A stretch of 64,000 bases of DNA from CAZGSD01 sp964528305 (GTDB lineage Bacteria; Patescibacteriota; Gracilibacteria; UBA1369), in contig CAZGSD010000002.1 of assembly GCA_964528305.1 (NCBI GenBank), positions 1-64,000 on the forward strand. The letters are read 5' to 3'. A program made the translations under genes and the position numbers. The stretch's first letter is position 1. Every line of letters begins with the position of its first letter. This document shows positions 51,517 to 59,300 of the stretch, one piece after another. Under the pieces are notes generated by a model. The model was not told the origin of the DNA, did not search any database, and saw only the letters and a program-made list of their open reading frames with translations.

Positions 51517-52116
51517 ATGAGAGATTGGCAATCTGGGCAAGTCCCCGTAGGGAGAGGCCCCAGTCGTGAAGAAGCAGAGGGGCCTAAGGCAGTGCAGCGA
51601 GAGGAGCAAGACCAAAAACGGGCAGAAGCCAAAGCCAGGGGAGAAGACCCCAGCACAGTTACCCATCATGAAAAATCACGTCTAGGTTCGCGCCAGCGGA
51701 CAGGAGGGGGAGGTCTCAAGAAGGTTCGCTCGGGCGATCTGCACAGCCAACAGGAGCTGCAAGCCTTCAGGCGTGGTAAAGCGGATACTAGCGACGAGGA
51801 CGACCCACTGGGTGATGATTCGAGGCCGGTAGAAGGCGGCGAAATGCAGCAAATTGCTGTCGCCCCTGCCGCAGCCTCGGCGCGACCCCAGTCTGGCTTG
51901 GAACCTACCGCCGAGGGCGAGAACAGCTCGCCCCCAACCGCAGCCGAGCGGCGACAATTTCAAGATGAACTAAAAAGGGCTTTCAAGAAAACCCATGGGC
52001 CTAGTGGTCCACGGGTCCGCCGGGACAACTTGTCATCGGGTCCTCAGACTAACCCGAACAAGAGGACGCTCATTCCCAGCAGCCATCGAGGCATGCCGGG
52101 TAAAAAGGGCGGCTAA
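51517..52116 (+). CDS. GC-rich gene for a disordered, highly charged protein
   Basis: A 199-residue frame in a stretch much richer in G and C than its surroundings. The product is dominated by Glu, Arg, Lys, Gln, Gly and Pro and looks intrinsically disordered (EEQDQKRAEAKARGED; SGPRVRRDNLSSGPQTNPNK), ending in GMPGKKGG. AGAGGA stands just before the ATG. A strong terminator follows the stop codon. No family recognised. The alternative is a structured non-coding RNA; I tested for tmRNA, RNase P and SRP RNA motifs and found none convincing. Compositional bias could mean recent transfer. Confidence 0.5.
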   Translation: MRDWQSGQVPVGRGPSREEAEGPKAVQREEQDQKRAEAKARGEDPSTVTHHEKSRLGSRQRTGGGGLKKVRSGDLHSQQELQAFRRGKADTSDEDDPLGDDSRPVEGGEMQQIAVAPAAASARPQSGLEPTAEGENSSPPTAAERRQFQDELKRAFKKTHGPSGPRVRRDNLSSGPQTNPNKRTLIPSSHRGMPGKKGG

Positions 52117-52137
52117 CCCAACCACCATCTCCAACCC

Positions 52138-52181
52138 GCCCCCGCGCCGCCGACATTTCGGCACTAGCGCGGGGGCTTTTT
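52138..52181 (+). terminator. Strong rho-independent terminator
   Basis: GCCCCCGCGC (52138-52147) pairs with GCGCGGGGGC (52167-52176), followed by TTTTT. The loop contains a smaller GCCG/CGGC stem. It closes the transcript of the GC-rich gene on the plus strand. Confidence 0.9.
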
Positions 52182-52208
52182 CCATTTTCCCATCCATCAC
52201 GTTAAAAA

Positions 52209-53684
52209 CTACTCAATCAAACTCCCATCATAACCCTCCGGAGCCTCATACCCGAGCAAATTCATCACCGTGGCGGCAACATTAGAAAGCCCCGCCGCCG
52301 GCATTTTAACATTCAATTTCAAATCCTTATTTTCACTAATCAAAATCAACGGCACCGGATTTAATGTGTGTGAAGTCTTGGCAACAAATTTCCCGTCCGC
52401 AGATTTCATCACCTGGCCATTTTTATCCAATTGATACATTTCCTCAGCATTACCATGATCGGCAGTTATCATCAAAACCCCATGACGGGCCAGCACTATA
52501 GGGACCAGCCTGGACAATTGTTGATCTATAGCTTCCATAGCACGAATAGCAGCTTCATAATTCCCAGTATGTCCAATCATATCTCCATTGGCAAAATTAG
52601 CGCGTAAATATTTATATTGTCCTGATTCAATAGCACTAATCAAAGCATCAGTAATTTCCCGGCATTTCATTTGGGGCTGCTGATCAAATGGTAATTTATC
52701 GCTGGGAATTTCCTCATACACTTCTGTCGCCAGATCAAATTTGCCAGATCTATTACCATTCCAGAAATAAGTCACATGCCCAAATTTTTGGGTTTCAGAT
52801 ACTGCATATTGCGTCACTCCATTAGCAGCCAAATATTCACCCATCGTTTTATCTATCGGAGGAGGTTCAACCAAATACCTGGGGGGAATTTTTAAATCAC
52901 CATCATATTGCATCATGCCGGCAAAAGTAACTTTCGGAAAAACGCGTCGATCAAAAGTCGCCAAATTTTCTTCTGTAAAAGCGCGACTAATTTCTATAGC
53001 CCTATCTCCTCTAAAATTAAAAAAAATCACCGCATCACCGTCGAGAATTTTTCCAATAGCCTCACCATCAGAGGCTATCACGAAACCAGGTAGATTCTGA
53101 TCAATTATTCCAGGATGATCTTGGCGCAACTTATTAATAGCATCAGTAGCCGTAGTATATTGAGGACCGTCTCCCATGACTTGAATTTTCCATCCTCTTT
53201 CCACCATACCCCAGTCTGCTTCATAACGATCCATGGTCATCACCATTCTGCCACCACCAGAGGCAATAGCTGCATCAAAATCATCACTTTTTAAATTGTC
53301 TAAGAAAGCTTCGAGGGCGTCCACATATATTAAAGCTGAAGTAGGGGGAACATCACGACCATCCAATAGTATATGAATTCTAACTTTTTCAAATTTTTCT
53401 ATTTTTGCCCTCTCAATTAAAGCTTTTAAATGATTAATATGCGAATGAACATTTCCATCAGACAAAAGCCCCATTAAATGNNNNNNNNNNNNNNNNNNNN
53501 NNNNNNNNNNNNNNNNNNNNNNNNNNNNNNNNNNNNNNNNNNNNNNNNNNNNNNNNNNNNNNNNNNNNNNNNNNNNNNNNATTCTCGGCGATATTCCCAC
53601 ACCATCCAAAACCAATGTCACCACTGGTCCAGAGCATGGAGAAAACTTATTAGACTTTTTTAATAACAATTCATTTCCACTCAT
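52209..53684 (-). CDS. gpmI: 2,3-bisphosphoglycerate-independent phosphoglycerate mutase (interrupted by assembly gap)
   Basis: A cofactor-independent phosphoglycerate mutase, which interconverts 3- and 2-phosphoglycerate with two Mn2+ ions. Visible parts are the N-terminal LVLDGVGISPR, the substrate region HLMGLLSDGNVHSH, ILLDGRDVPP, NFRGDRAIEISRAF and the metal site NGDMIGHTGNYEAAI and ITADHGNAEEM. The 100 N at 53481-53580 replace the part with the catalytic serine (GNSEVGH in relatives). From known family spacing about 90 residues should lie there, so the N run is a placeholder rather than the true length. The frame happens to stay open across it. Confidence 0.93.
   Translation of the reverse strand: MSGNELLLKKSNKFSPCSGPVVTLVLDGVGISPRXXXXXXXXXXXXXXXXXXXXXXXXXXXXXXXXXXHLMGLLSDGNVHSHINHLKALIERAKIEKFEKVRIHILLDGRDVPPTSALIYVDALEAFLDNLKSDDFDAAIASGGGRMVMTMDRYEADWGMVERGWKIQVMGDGPQYTTATDAINKLRQDHPGIIDQNLPGFVIASDGEAIGKILDGDAVIFFNFRGDRAIEISRAFTEENLATFDRRVFPKVTFAGMMQYDGDLKIPPRYLVEPPPIDKTMGEYLAANGVTQYAVSETQKFGHVTYFWNGNRSGKFDLATEVYEEIPSDKLPFDQQPQMKCREITDALISAIESGQYKYLRANFANGDMIGHTGNYEAAIRAMEAIDQQLSRLVPIVLARHGVLMITADHGNAEEMYQLDKNGQVMKSADGKFVAKTSHTLNPVPLILISENKDLKLNVKMPAAGLSNVAATVMNLLGYEAPEGYDGSLIE
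53481..53580. other. Assembly gap (100 N)
   Basis: Exactly 100 unknown bases inside gpmI, a conventional scaffold-gap size. Both sides belong to the same gene, so the join order is supported. Confidence 0.99.
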
Positions 53685-53687
53685 AAT

Positions 53688-54386
53688 TCACAAATTTAAT
53701 TTTTCTCTAATCTCATTATACCACGGGCAAATATCACTTAGGTGACAATTTCCACAACGTGGTGTGGGCGCACGGCACACATCCCGCCCCAGATCTATTA
53801 GTAGATGAGAAAGTTTCCCCCAATCATCACGTGGCACCAGCCGCATCAAATCTTTCTCCACTTTTCCCGGAGATTTTTCCGCAGTCCAACCCAGTCGGCG
53901 CGCAATCCTCCCCACATGCGTATCCACCACCACCCCCTCATTTTTGCCAAAAGCATTCCAAAGCACCACATTAGCAGTCTTGCGCGCCACGCCCGGCAAA
54001 GTCAGCAATTGATCCATCTCATCAGGCACTTCTCCATCAAAATTTTTCACAATCAATTTCGCTGTGGCCAAAATATTTTTCGCTTTATTTCTATAAAACC
54101 CGGTAGATTTAATGAGTAACATCAATTCATCCAAATCCGCTTCAGCCATCGCAAAAACATCAGGGTATCGCACAAACAACCCAGGCGTCACCATATTCAC
54201 ACGTTTGTCCGTGCATTGTGCGCTCAAAATAGTTGCCACCAATAACTCCCAGGAATTTCGATGCGCCAAAGCACAATGAGCATCAGGATAAGTTCGCTCC
54301 AACAACCGCCAGGTTTTGTAAAACCCCTGCCGCGCCGCCGCCAGTGATGCATTACTCAGCTTGTCTTTTTCTTTTACTTTTTTCAT
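53688..54386 (-). CDS. nth: Endonuclease III (DNA glycosylase/AP lyase)
   Basis: About 232 residues. The helix-hairpin-helix LLTLPGVARKTANVVLWNAF contains the catalytic lysine (ARKTAN), and the aspartate is in VVDTHVGRIARRL. Four cysteines at the C-terminus (C-x6-C-x2-C-x5-C in CRAPTPRCGNCHLSDIC) hold a 4Fe-4S cluster. It removes oxidised pyrimidines and cuts the abasic site. I start at the ATG at 54386 rather than the upstream ATG at 54407. It begins right after the gpmI start, separated by three bases from its end, so the two are one transcript. Confidence 0.94.
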   Translation of the reverse strand: MKKVKEKDKLSNASLAAARQGFYKTWRLLERTYPDAHCALAHRNSWELLVATILSAQCTDKRVNMVTPGLFVRYPDVFAMAEADLDELMLLIKSTGFYRNKAKNILATAKLIVKNFDGEVPDEMDQLLTLPGVARKTANVVLWNAFGKNEGVVVDTHVGRIARRLGWTAEKSPGKVEKDLMRLVPRDDWGKLSHLLIDLGRDVCRAPTPRCGNCHLSDICPWYNEIREKLNL

Positions 54387-54427
54387 AATCAAGCCACGCC
54401 AATTCACTTTAGAGCATAGACAAATAC

Positions 54428-55012
54428 ATGAGCAAAAAAAAGCTGAAATTTCTCATTATTCTAAATCTAATCTGGAGCGGCCTCGGTATTTATGCAGACC
54501 TAGCCTGGCTCTCCAGCATCCCACTCCACTTCGTCCCGCTGACAGCGATTTGTTCACTATACCCACCACTGCTACTCATCTGGTATTTATTAAAATATTA
54601 TCAAATCCGCATCCCTCAGTGGTTTACTTTTTGGATTACGCTCGGCACCACCAGCTATGGCCTGCTAGCACAATTCTATTTCCCTTTGCTCATGTCCTGG
54701 CAGGGGATTAATTGGCATGATTTAGGCTCCATGCTCTGGGTAGCGGTATATGGTTTCCAAAGTTTAATATTACTCAAACAACTTCGCCCACTGCGCTGGC
54801 CAGACCTACTACCAGGAACGCTCTTCCTGCTAGCCGCCGACGCCACCCACTACTTCATCCCAACCTTCGTCGATTTCAATATCCCAGGCTATCCATCCTG
54901 GATGAGATCCCTAACCACCACCACCGCCCTCACCACACAAACCCTCTGTTTCCTGGCCATTCTCTTCTATACTCATCGCCAAGACATACTACATCCACCA
55001 ACCCAGCCATAG
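54428..55012 (+). CDS. Polytopic membrane protein of unknown function
   Basis: A 194-residue protein with about six hydrophobic segments, rich in Trp, Tyr and Leu (LIWSGLGIYADLAWL, YPPLLLIWYLLKYY, DLLPGTLFLLAADATHYFI). No family recognised. It is divergent from nth across a 41-base spacer and ends where a foldback repeat starts. Confidence 0.6.
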   Translation: MSKKKLKFLIILNLIWSGLGIYADLAWLSSIPLHFVPLTAICSLYPPLLLIWYLLKYYQIRIPQWFTFWITLGTTSYGLLAQFYFPLLMSWQGINWHDLGSMLWVAVYGFQSLILLKQLRPLRWPDLLPGTLFLLAADATHYFIPTFVDFNIPGYPSWMRSLTTTTALTTQTLCFLAILFYTHRQDILHPPTQP

Positions 55013-55026
55013 TAGAGCGGTTTGGG

Positions 55027-55204
55027 AGTTTATAAAATAGATAATAGCCCGCAGGCATTTGCGTAGGTGTTTTGGCCTGGTCCGCACAGTTATCCTGTCG
55101 TCGTTCGTTATGTGTTATTTTGTGCGGCAAAACACCGAAGCAATAGCGAAGCCGCCGCTGGGGCGGCTGAGCGTGCCTGCGGGCTATTATCTATTTTATA
55201 AACT
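55027..55204. repeat. Long foldback repeat (31-bp perfect arms)
   Basis: Arms at 55027-55057 and 55174-55204 are perfect inverted copies (AGTTTATAAAATAGATAATA and onward). Inner pairs include GGTGTTTT/AAAACACC and CCGCACA/TGTGCGG, and an extra hairpin GCCGCC-GGCGGC. The right arm overlaps the last three codons and stop of the convergent M23 peptidase gene (minus strand), and the left arm begins 14 bases after the stop of the plus-strand gene. A bidirectional terminator role is plausible. Confidence 0.85.
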
Positions 55205-56797
55205 ATCCACCACCCGCCTCACCTTAGCCCTCTCCGGCATCCGTCGTATCTTCTGCCTATCCCCCAGGGCTTTATTCAAATATTTTTCCGGCAAAGCCTC
55301 CATTTGCAAATAAGCCAAATTGAGATATTCCAAAGGATCAACATTTATACCATTCTTGAGCACTTCGAAATGCAGATGAGGCCCGGTTGTATATAGTCCG
55401 GCACCTTTAGTTCCAGGAGTAGCCCCACTTAGACCAATCACTTCGCCAGGCTGTACCTCTTGACCTTCTGACACCATTATTTCCGATACATGACCATACA
55501 AAGTCATATAACCATTAGCATGGGCCAAGATGATGAAACTATATCCATAACCATTATCCTGCGCCCTATATACTATCCCACCAGCCGCGGCCCGTATCGG
55601 CGTCCCCTGATAAGCCCGTATGTCGATGGCATTATGCTGCATACCAAACACCTGTGCATAGGAGGCTTCACGGAAATGAGCACTCACACCACGGGCAGGA
55701 TTAACCGGCCAGATGGGACTGAATTCCGCACTACCGTCTCCAGCTATCAGATAATCCAGTAAACGTGAATTGCTCCGCACTTTGAGCAATTTAGCATAAT
55801 CATCAGGATTGAAATTGTCTTTAAGTTTTTTAATTCTCTCCTGAACAAAAGCCAAATTTTTACGCAAAGTTTCTATTTCCAACAACACATCCTCCTGATT
55901 AGCCTTAGATTGAGCTAATAGCTTTTGATAAATTTCCTCCTGACCTTTCGTTTCACGCAATAAATTTTCCTTGGCTTCTTTTTTAGTATCTAAATCACGT
56001 TTTTCAGCCGTCACTTTTTCATACATTAAAGTCAAAGTATCTTTTTTAACTTCCAAGATTTTCTGCTGTTTTTCCTGTTCTTCTAATAACGATTTCAATC
56101 TATCCAATATCAAACGCCCCTGTTCTTCCAATACTTCACTATAACGCATAGCCCTCAGTTTTTCTGCTGTAGATTCGGCCCCCATCAATAATTTCCAGGT
56201 GTTCAAACTATCCTGATTCAATTCATCCACACTGGTCAAATCCCCGCGATCTTTAAATAAAACAGTTAAATATTCCGCCATCAGTTTTTTCTGATAAGAA
56301 ATTTCCACCGTTTTCTGCTCCATTTCGTATTCCAGAGTAGTAATTTCGCTATGCTTCTGGTCAATTTTTACCGTTAAATCATCGATCAGTTTCAGCGATG
56401 CCGCTATTTGCCTGTCCAAATTATCAATTTGATCTTTGAGCGTGGTGATTTTTCCTTGTACATCATTTAATTTTCCCTCAGTTTCGGCAATCTGTCTGTT
56501 CACAAAGGTCAATTCATCCTGACTGACATTAATTTCCGCTTTGATTTTATCCAAAAAGCGCGAAGATTGATGCCCTGACAAAGCCTCATCCACATTAACC
56601 TCATTCTCATCTTGAGGCTTATCCTGGACCTCGCTAACCAAGGGCTCAGTCTCCTGTTCAGCAGCCCAAGACAGACCATCTTTTAGAGGTAATATCAGCA
56701 TAAGTAGCAACACGATAAATCGCCCAGCATATTGCTTGGCAGATGATGGCATACCATCTGACCGCCCGCCCCTTTTGTCTTTTTTGGCCATTTTCAT
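55196..56797 (-). CDS. Secreted M23-family peptidoglycan endopeptidase with coiled coil
   Basis: A 533-residue protein. A signal or membrane anchor lies at about 27-45 (IVLLLMLILPLKDGLSWAAE). Residues 75-345 are a long charged coiled coil like those of EnvC and PcsB. The M23 domain follows with the zinc motifs HNAIDIRA (about 388-392) and GPHLHFEVL (about 472-476). Such enzymes cleave peptide cross-bridges in peptidoglycan, and the coiled coil usually couples them to the divisome through FtsEX. A promoter with TATAAT lies 24 bases upstream. Its last codons lie within a foldback arm. Confidence 0.88.
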   Translation of the reverse strand: MKMAKKDKRGGRSDGMPSSAKQYAGRFIVLLLMLILPLKDGLSWAAEQETEPLVSEVQDKPQDENEVNVDEALSGHQSSRFLDKIKAEINVSQDELTFVNRQIAETEGKLNDVQGKITTLKDQIDNLDRQIAASLKLIDDLTVKIDQKHSEITTLEYEMEQKTVEISYQKKLMAEYLTVLFKDRGDLTSVDELNQDSLNTWKLLMGAESTAEKLRAMRYSEVLEEQGRLILDRLKSLLEEQEKQQKILEVKKDTLTLMYEKVTAEKRDLDTKKEAKENLLRETKGQEEIYQKLLAQSKANQEDVLLEIETLRKNLAFVQERIKKLKDNFNPDDYAKLLKVRSNSRLLDYLIAGDGSAEFSPIWPVNPARGVSAHFREASYAQVFGMQHNAIDIRAYQGTPIRAAAGGIVYRAQDNGYGYSFIILAHANGYMTLYGHVSEIMVSEGQEVQPGEVIGLSGATPGTKGAGLYTTGPHLHFEVLKNGINVDPLEYLNLAYLQMEALPEKYLNKALGDRQKIRRMPERAKVRRVVDSL

Positions 56798-56820
56798 GAT
56801 AGATGCCTGTTAATCCTTAT

Positions 56821-56849
56821 ATTATAACAGAAAACCACGATTCAAACAA
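56821..56849 (-). promoter_or_regulatory. Predicted promoter of the M23 peptidase gene
   Basis: On the minus strand TTGTTT (56849-56844) and TATAAT (56826-56821) are 17 bases apart, 24 bases before the ATG at 56797. Confidence 0.65.
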
Positions 56850-56917
56850 CGCACTGGTGGCTTATCACAGACGAAAACCCATTATTTCACTTGCAAAAAC
56901 TTAATAAAAATTGTAAC

Positions 56918-56946
56918 TTGCCTCTAGCCTGGCTGTCTGATACCAT
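56918..56946 (+). promoter_or_regulatory. Predicted promoter of rpmA
   Basis: TTGCCT (56918-56923) and TACCAT (56941-56946) are 17 bases apart, 47 bases upstream of the rpmA ATG. The -10 is imperfect, so this is tentative. Confidence 0.4.
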
Positions 56947-56992
56947 AGGTCAGCCATAATCTGGCTCAAATATTCATTAAATCCGTATCACT

Positions 56993-57265
56993 ATGGCACA
57001 TAAAAAGGCCGCCGGTTCTACCAAAAATGGTCGCGATTCGATAGCCAAGCGCCTCGGCGTCAAGGTTTTTGGGGGACAAACAGTCAAAGCCGGCAATATC
57101 ATTGTACGCCAAAAAGGCACTAAATTCTTTGCAGGTCAAAACACTTCTCTGGGCAAAGATCACACTATTTTCGCTTTAATCGATGGTACTGTTAGTTTTA
57201 GCGAAAAACAATTGGTCAAATACAATGGACAAGTACACAAAGATAAATTTGTTAATGTAATTTAA
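56993..57265 (+). CDS. rpmA: Large-subunit ribosomal protein L27
   Basis: A 90-residue bL27 beginning MAHKKAAGSTKNGRDSIAKR. The N-terminal arm reaches the peptidyl-transferase centre; GTKFFAGQNTSLGKDHTIFA is the core motif. Usually it is paired with rplU (L21), but no L21 gene is adjacent here. It is followed by an unknown gene eight bases downstream. Confidence 0.96.
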   Translation: MAHKKAAGSTKNGRDSIAKRLGVKVFGGQTVKAGNIIVRQKGTKFFAGQNTSLGKDHTIFALIDGTVSFSEKQLVKYNGQVHKDKFVNVI

Positions 57266-57273
57266 GTCATAAA

Positions 57274-57936
57274 TTGTCAGACTTAGAGTCATTCTTAGGG
57301 GCGGAATCAATGAATCAGGGTTCAACCCCCGAGAGTTTTCGCCACTTTCAAGAACGCATGAAAGTGGCTAGCAGCCAAATACAGGCTATCCGGGCTGGCG
57401 AGCAGAAACAAAAGAAAAAAGAAGATGAATTGGCCAAAATTCTCAGTGAATTTATCCAAAAACATCAAAGCGACTCTAAATATAGCGAATTCATTGTCCA
57501 AATTACGAGACTGCTGGCACAAAACATCCCGGCAGTTTTGATTTTAAGCCTAATTTTACTAAATTTTCCCGAATTACAGGAACGCAGTAATTTAAAAATG
57601 CTCAGTTTCCAGGAAATGACCCAGGCCGGCGGATTAGAAAACCCTACTTTGCCTGACCTGTACATGAAAAACAGCACCCTCCCACTACAGATCAAAATCG
57701 CCATAGACGCCTGGCTACAAAGCGTTTCCGGAGCTACAGAACAAGCCAAAACCAAATTAGCCAACTGGCCTCTCTCCACCCTACTCCCCCCACTACTGGA
57801 TTGCGCCATTTTTTCCCTCTATTTCTACCTACAAACCCACGAAAGCGCCCCCCCAGACCAACAACAACTCCGCCCTTTCCTGGAATTCTGCCTAAAAGGC
57901 ATTCTCACCCAACCAGAACACCCCTTGCTAGCCTAA
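57274..57936 (+). CDS. Unknown protein downstream of rpmA
   Basis: A 220-residue protein without a recognised family. Residues 28-65 form a charged helix (KVASSQIQAIRAGEQKQKKK), and hydrophobic stretches follow (NIPAVLILSLILLNFPEL; LLPPLLDCAIFSLYFYL), which may be buried helices or weak membrane contacts. It starts at a TTG eight bases after the rpmA stop (an ATG at 57310 is the alternative) and is probably cotranscribed. Confidence 0.6.
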   Translation: MSDLESFLGAESMNQGSTPESFRHFQERMKVASSQIQAIRAGEQKQKKKEDELAKILSEFIQKHQSDSKYSEFIVQITRLLAQNIPAVLILSLILLNFPELQERSNLKMLSFQEMTQAGGLENPTLPDLYMKNSTLPLQIKIAIDAWLQSVSGATEQAKTKLANWPLSTLLPPLLDCAIFSLYFYLQTHESAPPDQQQLRPFLEFCLKGILTQPEHPLLA

Positions 57937-57960
57937 CGGATTTCGGTAGAAAGCCTTTAA

Positions 57961-58038
57961 TGGGGTAGCCAATGGGGTTCGAACCCACGACCTCCAGAGC
58001 CACAATCTGGCGCTCTAACCAACTGAGCTATGGCCACC
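57961..58038 (-). tRNA. tRNA-His (GTG)
   Basis: A 78-nt tRNA on the minus strand. Acceptor GTGGCCA pairs with TGGCTAC, and the extra G(-1) faces C73, as needed by histidyl-tRNA synthetase. Anticodon stem CCAGA/TCTGG encloses TTGTGGC (anticodon GTG). CCA is encoded. Confidence 0.95.
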
Positions 58039-58110
58039 ACAAAATATTTAGGCCCGCTGATTCTAACATAGTCAACCCCCGAAGCAAAAAAAGATTGCCA
58101 CCTCTTGGAC

Positions 58111-58139
58111 TTGACAAAACCACCACTTTATTATAAGTT
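58111..58139 (+). promoter_or_regulatory. Predicted promoter of the secreted metalloprotease
   Basis: A consensus -35 TTGACA (58111-58116) is followed after 17 bases by TAAGTT, overlapping TATAAG (58132-58137). It precedes the ATG at 58191 by 51 bases. Confidence 0.55.
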
Positions 58140-58190
58140 AAAATCTTTCAAATCAAGACAAAAATTTAAGCTTATCTCAATTGACTACTT

Positions 58191-59102
58191 ATGATGCTTA
58201 AATCTTGTCTTTTAGCCCTATGGATTGGTCTGCGCACCCTGGCAGGCATGTCATCCAACCCTGCTATTTTATCGCCAACAATACCACCTCAATCCTCAAC
58301 CACATCGGTGAAGCAGGTCTTTTTAGCGGCATCCACCAACAATTCAACAATTACTGACACTGCAGTTAGCAGTCAAACCTCCACCAATAAATCTATTAAT
58401 TATCTCAATCAAATCAGGGCTCTCGGTATTGAAATATTACCTGGCAGCAGCCATGATCCAAGCAGTCAGGACAATCCAGCCGCCTTGCAACAGTGCGCCG
58501 CCCTGGCATATAACACGCTACGCGTCATGCCGCAGGATACAGTTAGTAAAATCCGACAAATAACCTTTTATTTTTCTACCAACGGGCGGCGCGGCCTAGG
58601 AGGAGGCTCTACCATTATTTTACGCTGCAACAATGTTTCCAATGAAGAATTAACTGCAGTATTAATACATGAACTCGGCCATATTACCGATAGTAGCGTT
58701 CTGAGCGGAAATCCTCTGGCTGGTAAAAGTGAATTTATGGATGGCCGCCAACCGGTCTATCTAGACGACAAAAGCTTACTTTTTTACCGAATCAGCTTTA
58801 GCAATGAAAAAACGCTTAAAACTGGCAGCAAAACTGAAGATTTTGTCTCAGGCTATGCCATGAGCGATCCCTTTGAGGATTTTGCCGAAACCTACAATTA
58901 TTATGTCCTACATAGCCAAGCCTTCCGTCATTTAGCTTCCGACAACAATCAATTACTAGCCAAATACAATTTCATGAAAGATTATGTTTTTGCTGGCCAC
59001 GAATATAACTGGGATCAGGGGGTAGATTTGATAGGGGATTTATCACGTCCTTATGATGTCACTTTACTCGGGTACAATTTAAAAGATTTCCTTGCAAATT
59101 AA
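58191..59102 (+). CDS. Secreted zinc metalloprotease (HELGH motif)
   Basis: A 303-residue exported protein. A short N-terminal hydrophobic segment (SCLLALWIGLRTLAG) is followed by a Ser/Thr-rich linker to about residue 68. The catalytic domain has H160-E-L-G-H164 in VLIHELGHITDS. SDPFEDFAETYNYYVL near residue 227 supplies a likely glutamate third ligand, as in gluzincins with a distal E. Two cysteines (C87 in QQCAALAY and C144 in LRCNNV) could pair outside the cell. It has its own promoter and no close gene partner. Substrate unknown; peptidase assignment is good. Confidence 0.75.
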   Translation: MMLKSCLLALWIGLRTLAGMSSNPAILSPTIPPQSSTTSVKQVFLAASTNNSTITDTAVSSQTSTNKSINYLNQIRALGIEILPGSSHDPSSQDNPAALQQCAALAYNTLRVMPQDTVSKIRQITFYFSTNGRRGLGGGSTIILRCNNVSNEELTAVLIHELGHITDSSVLSGNPLAGKSEFMDGRQPVYLDDKSLLFYRISFSNEKTLKTGSKTEDFVSGYAMSDPFEDFAETYNYYVLHSQAFRHLASDNNQLLAKYNFMKDYVFAGHEYNWDQGVDLIGDLSRPYDVTLLGYNLKDFLAN

Positions 59103-59119
59103 TACAATGGTGATATAAT
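59092..59119 (+). promoter_or_regulatory. Predicted promoter of the candidate small RNA
   Basis: TTGCAA (59092-59097) and a perfect TATAAT (59114-59119) are 16 bases apart. The -35 lies in the end of the metalloprotease gene; no start codon with a useful frame follows. Confidence 0.6.
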
Positions 59120-59122
59120 CAA

Positions 59123-59285
59123 GACTGCTTTCACGGAAAAGAAAGAATCGGGAGGCAGTCGAACATTGGAAAGCATATTTTTCGTTAGATTTTAGGATAA
59201 TGAGGCTATTCTAGGGCGTTGTTACTCCTAACTGTCAACTAGGGCCGTCTGCAAGTTCAGATGGCCCGTTGATTATTTCTTGCGG
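59123..59285 (+). ncRNA. Candidate structured small RNA
   Basis: A non-coding stretch of about 160 bases with promoter and terminator. It can form GACTGC/GCAGTC at its 5' end (59123-59160), TAGGATA/TATTCTA in the middle and a long 3' hairpin, TCAAC then GGGCCGTCTG paired with CAGATGGCCC then GTTGA (59235-59272), followed by a T-rich tail. It has no ORF and resembles none of tmRNA, SRP RNA or RNase P RNA. 6S RNA or a regulatory RNA is possible. The 3' hairpin may also serve the convergent gene. Confidence 0.5.
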
Positions 59286-59300
59286 CGTCTTACTTCATCA

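Noticed and set aside
51470..52180. tmRNA or RNase P RNA in the GC-rich region
   Set aside because: A GAGGAAGTC and a CAGTGCAGCGAGAG resemble RNase P segments, but other conserved regions are missing, and there is no tRNA-like 3' end or tag frame for tmRNA.
53478..53663. Frame running through the N gap on the plus strand
   Set aside because: Made mostly of unknown codons; an artefact of the assembly gap.
59123..59285. SRP RNA or 6S RNA identity for the small RNA
   Set aside because: The SRP GGAAGGAAGCAGCC-type loop is absent, and the overall fold is not one long bulged hairpin as in 6S; left unassigned.
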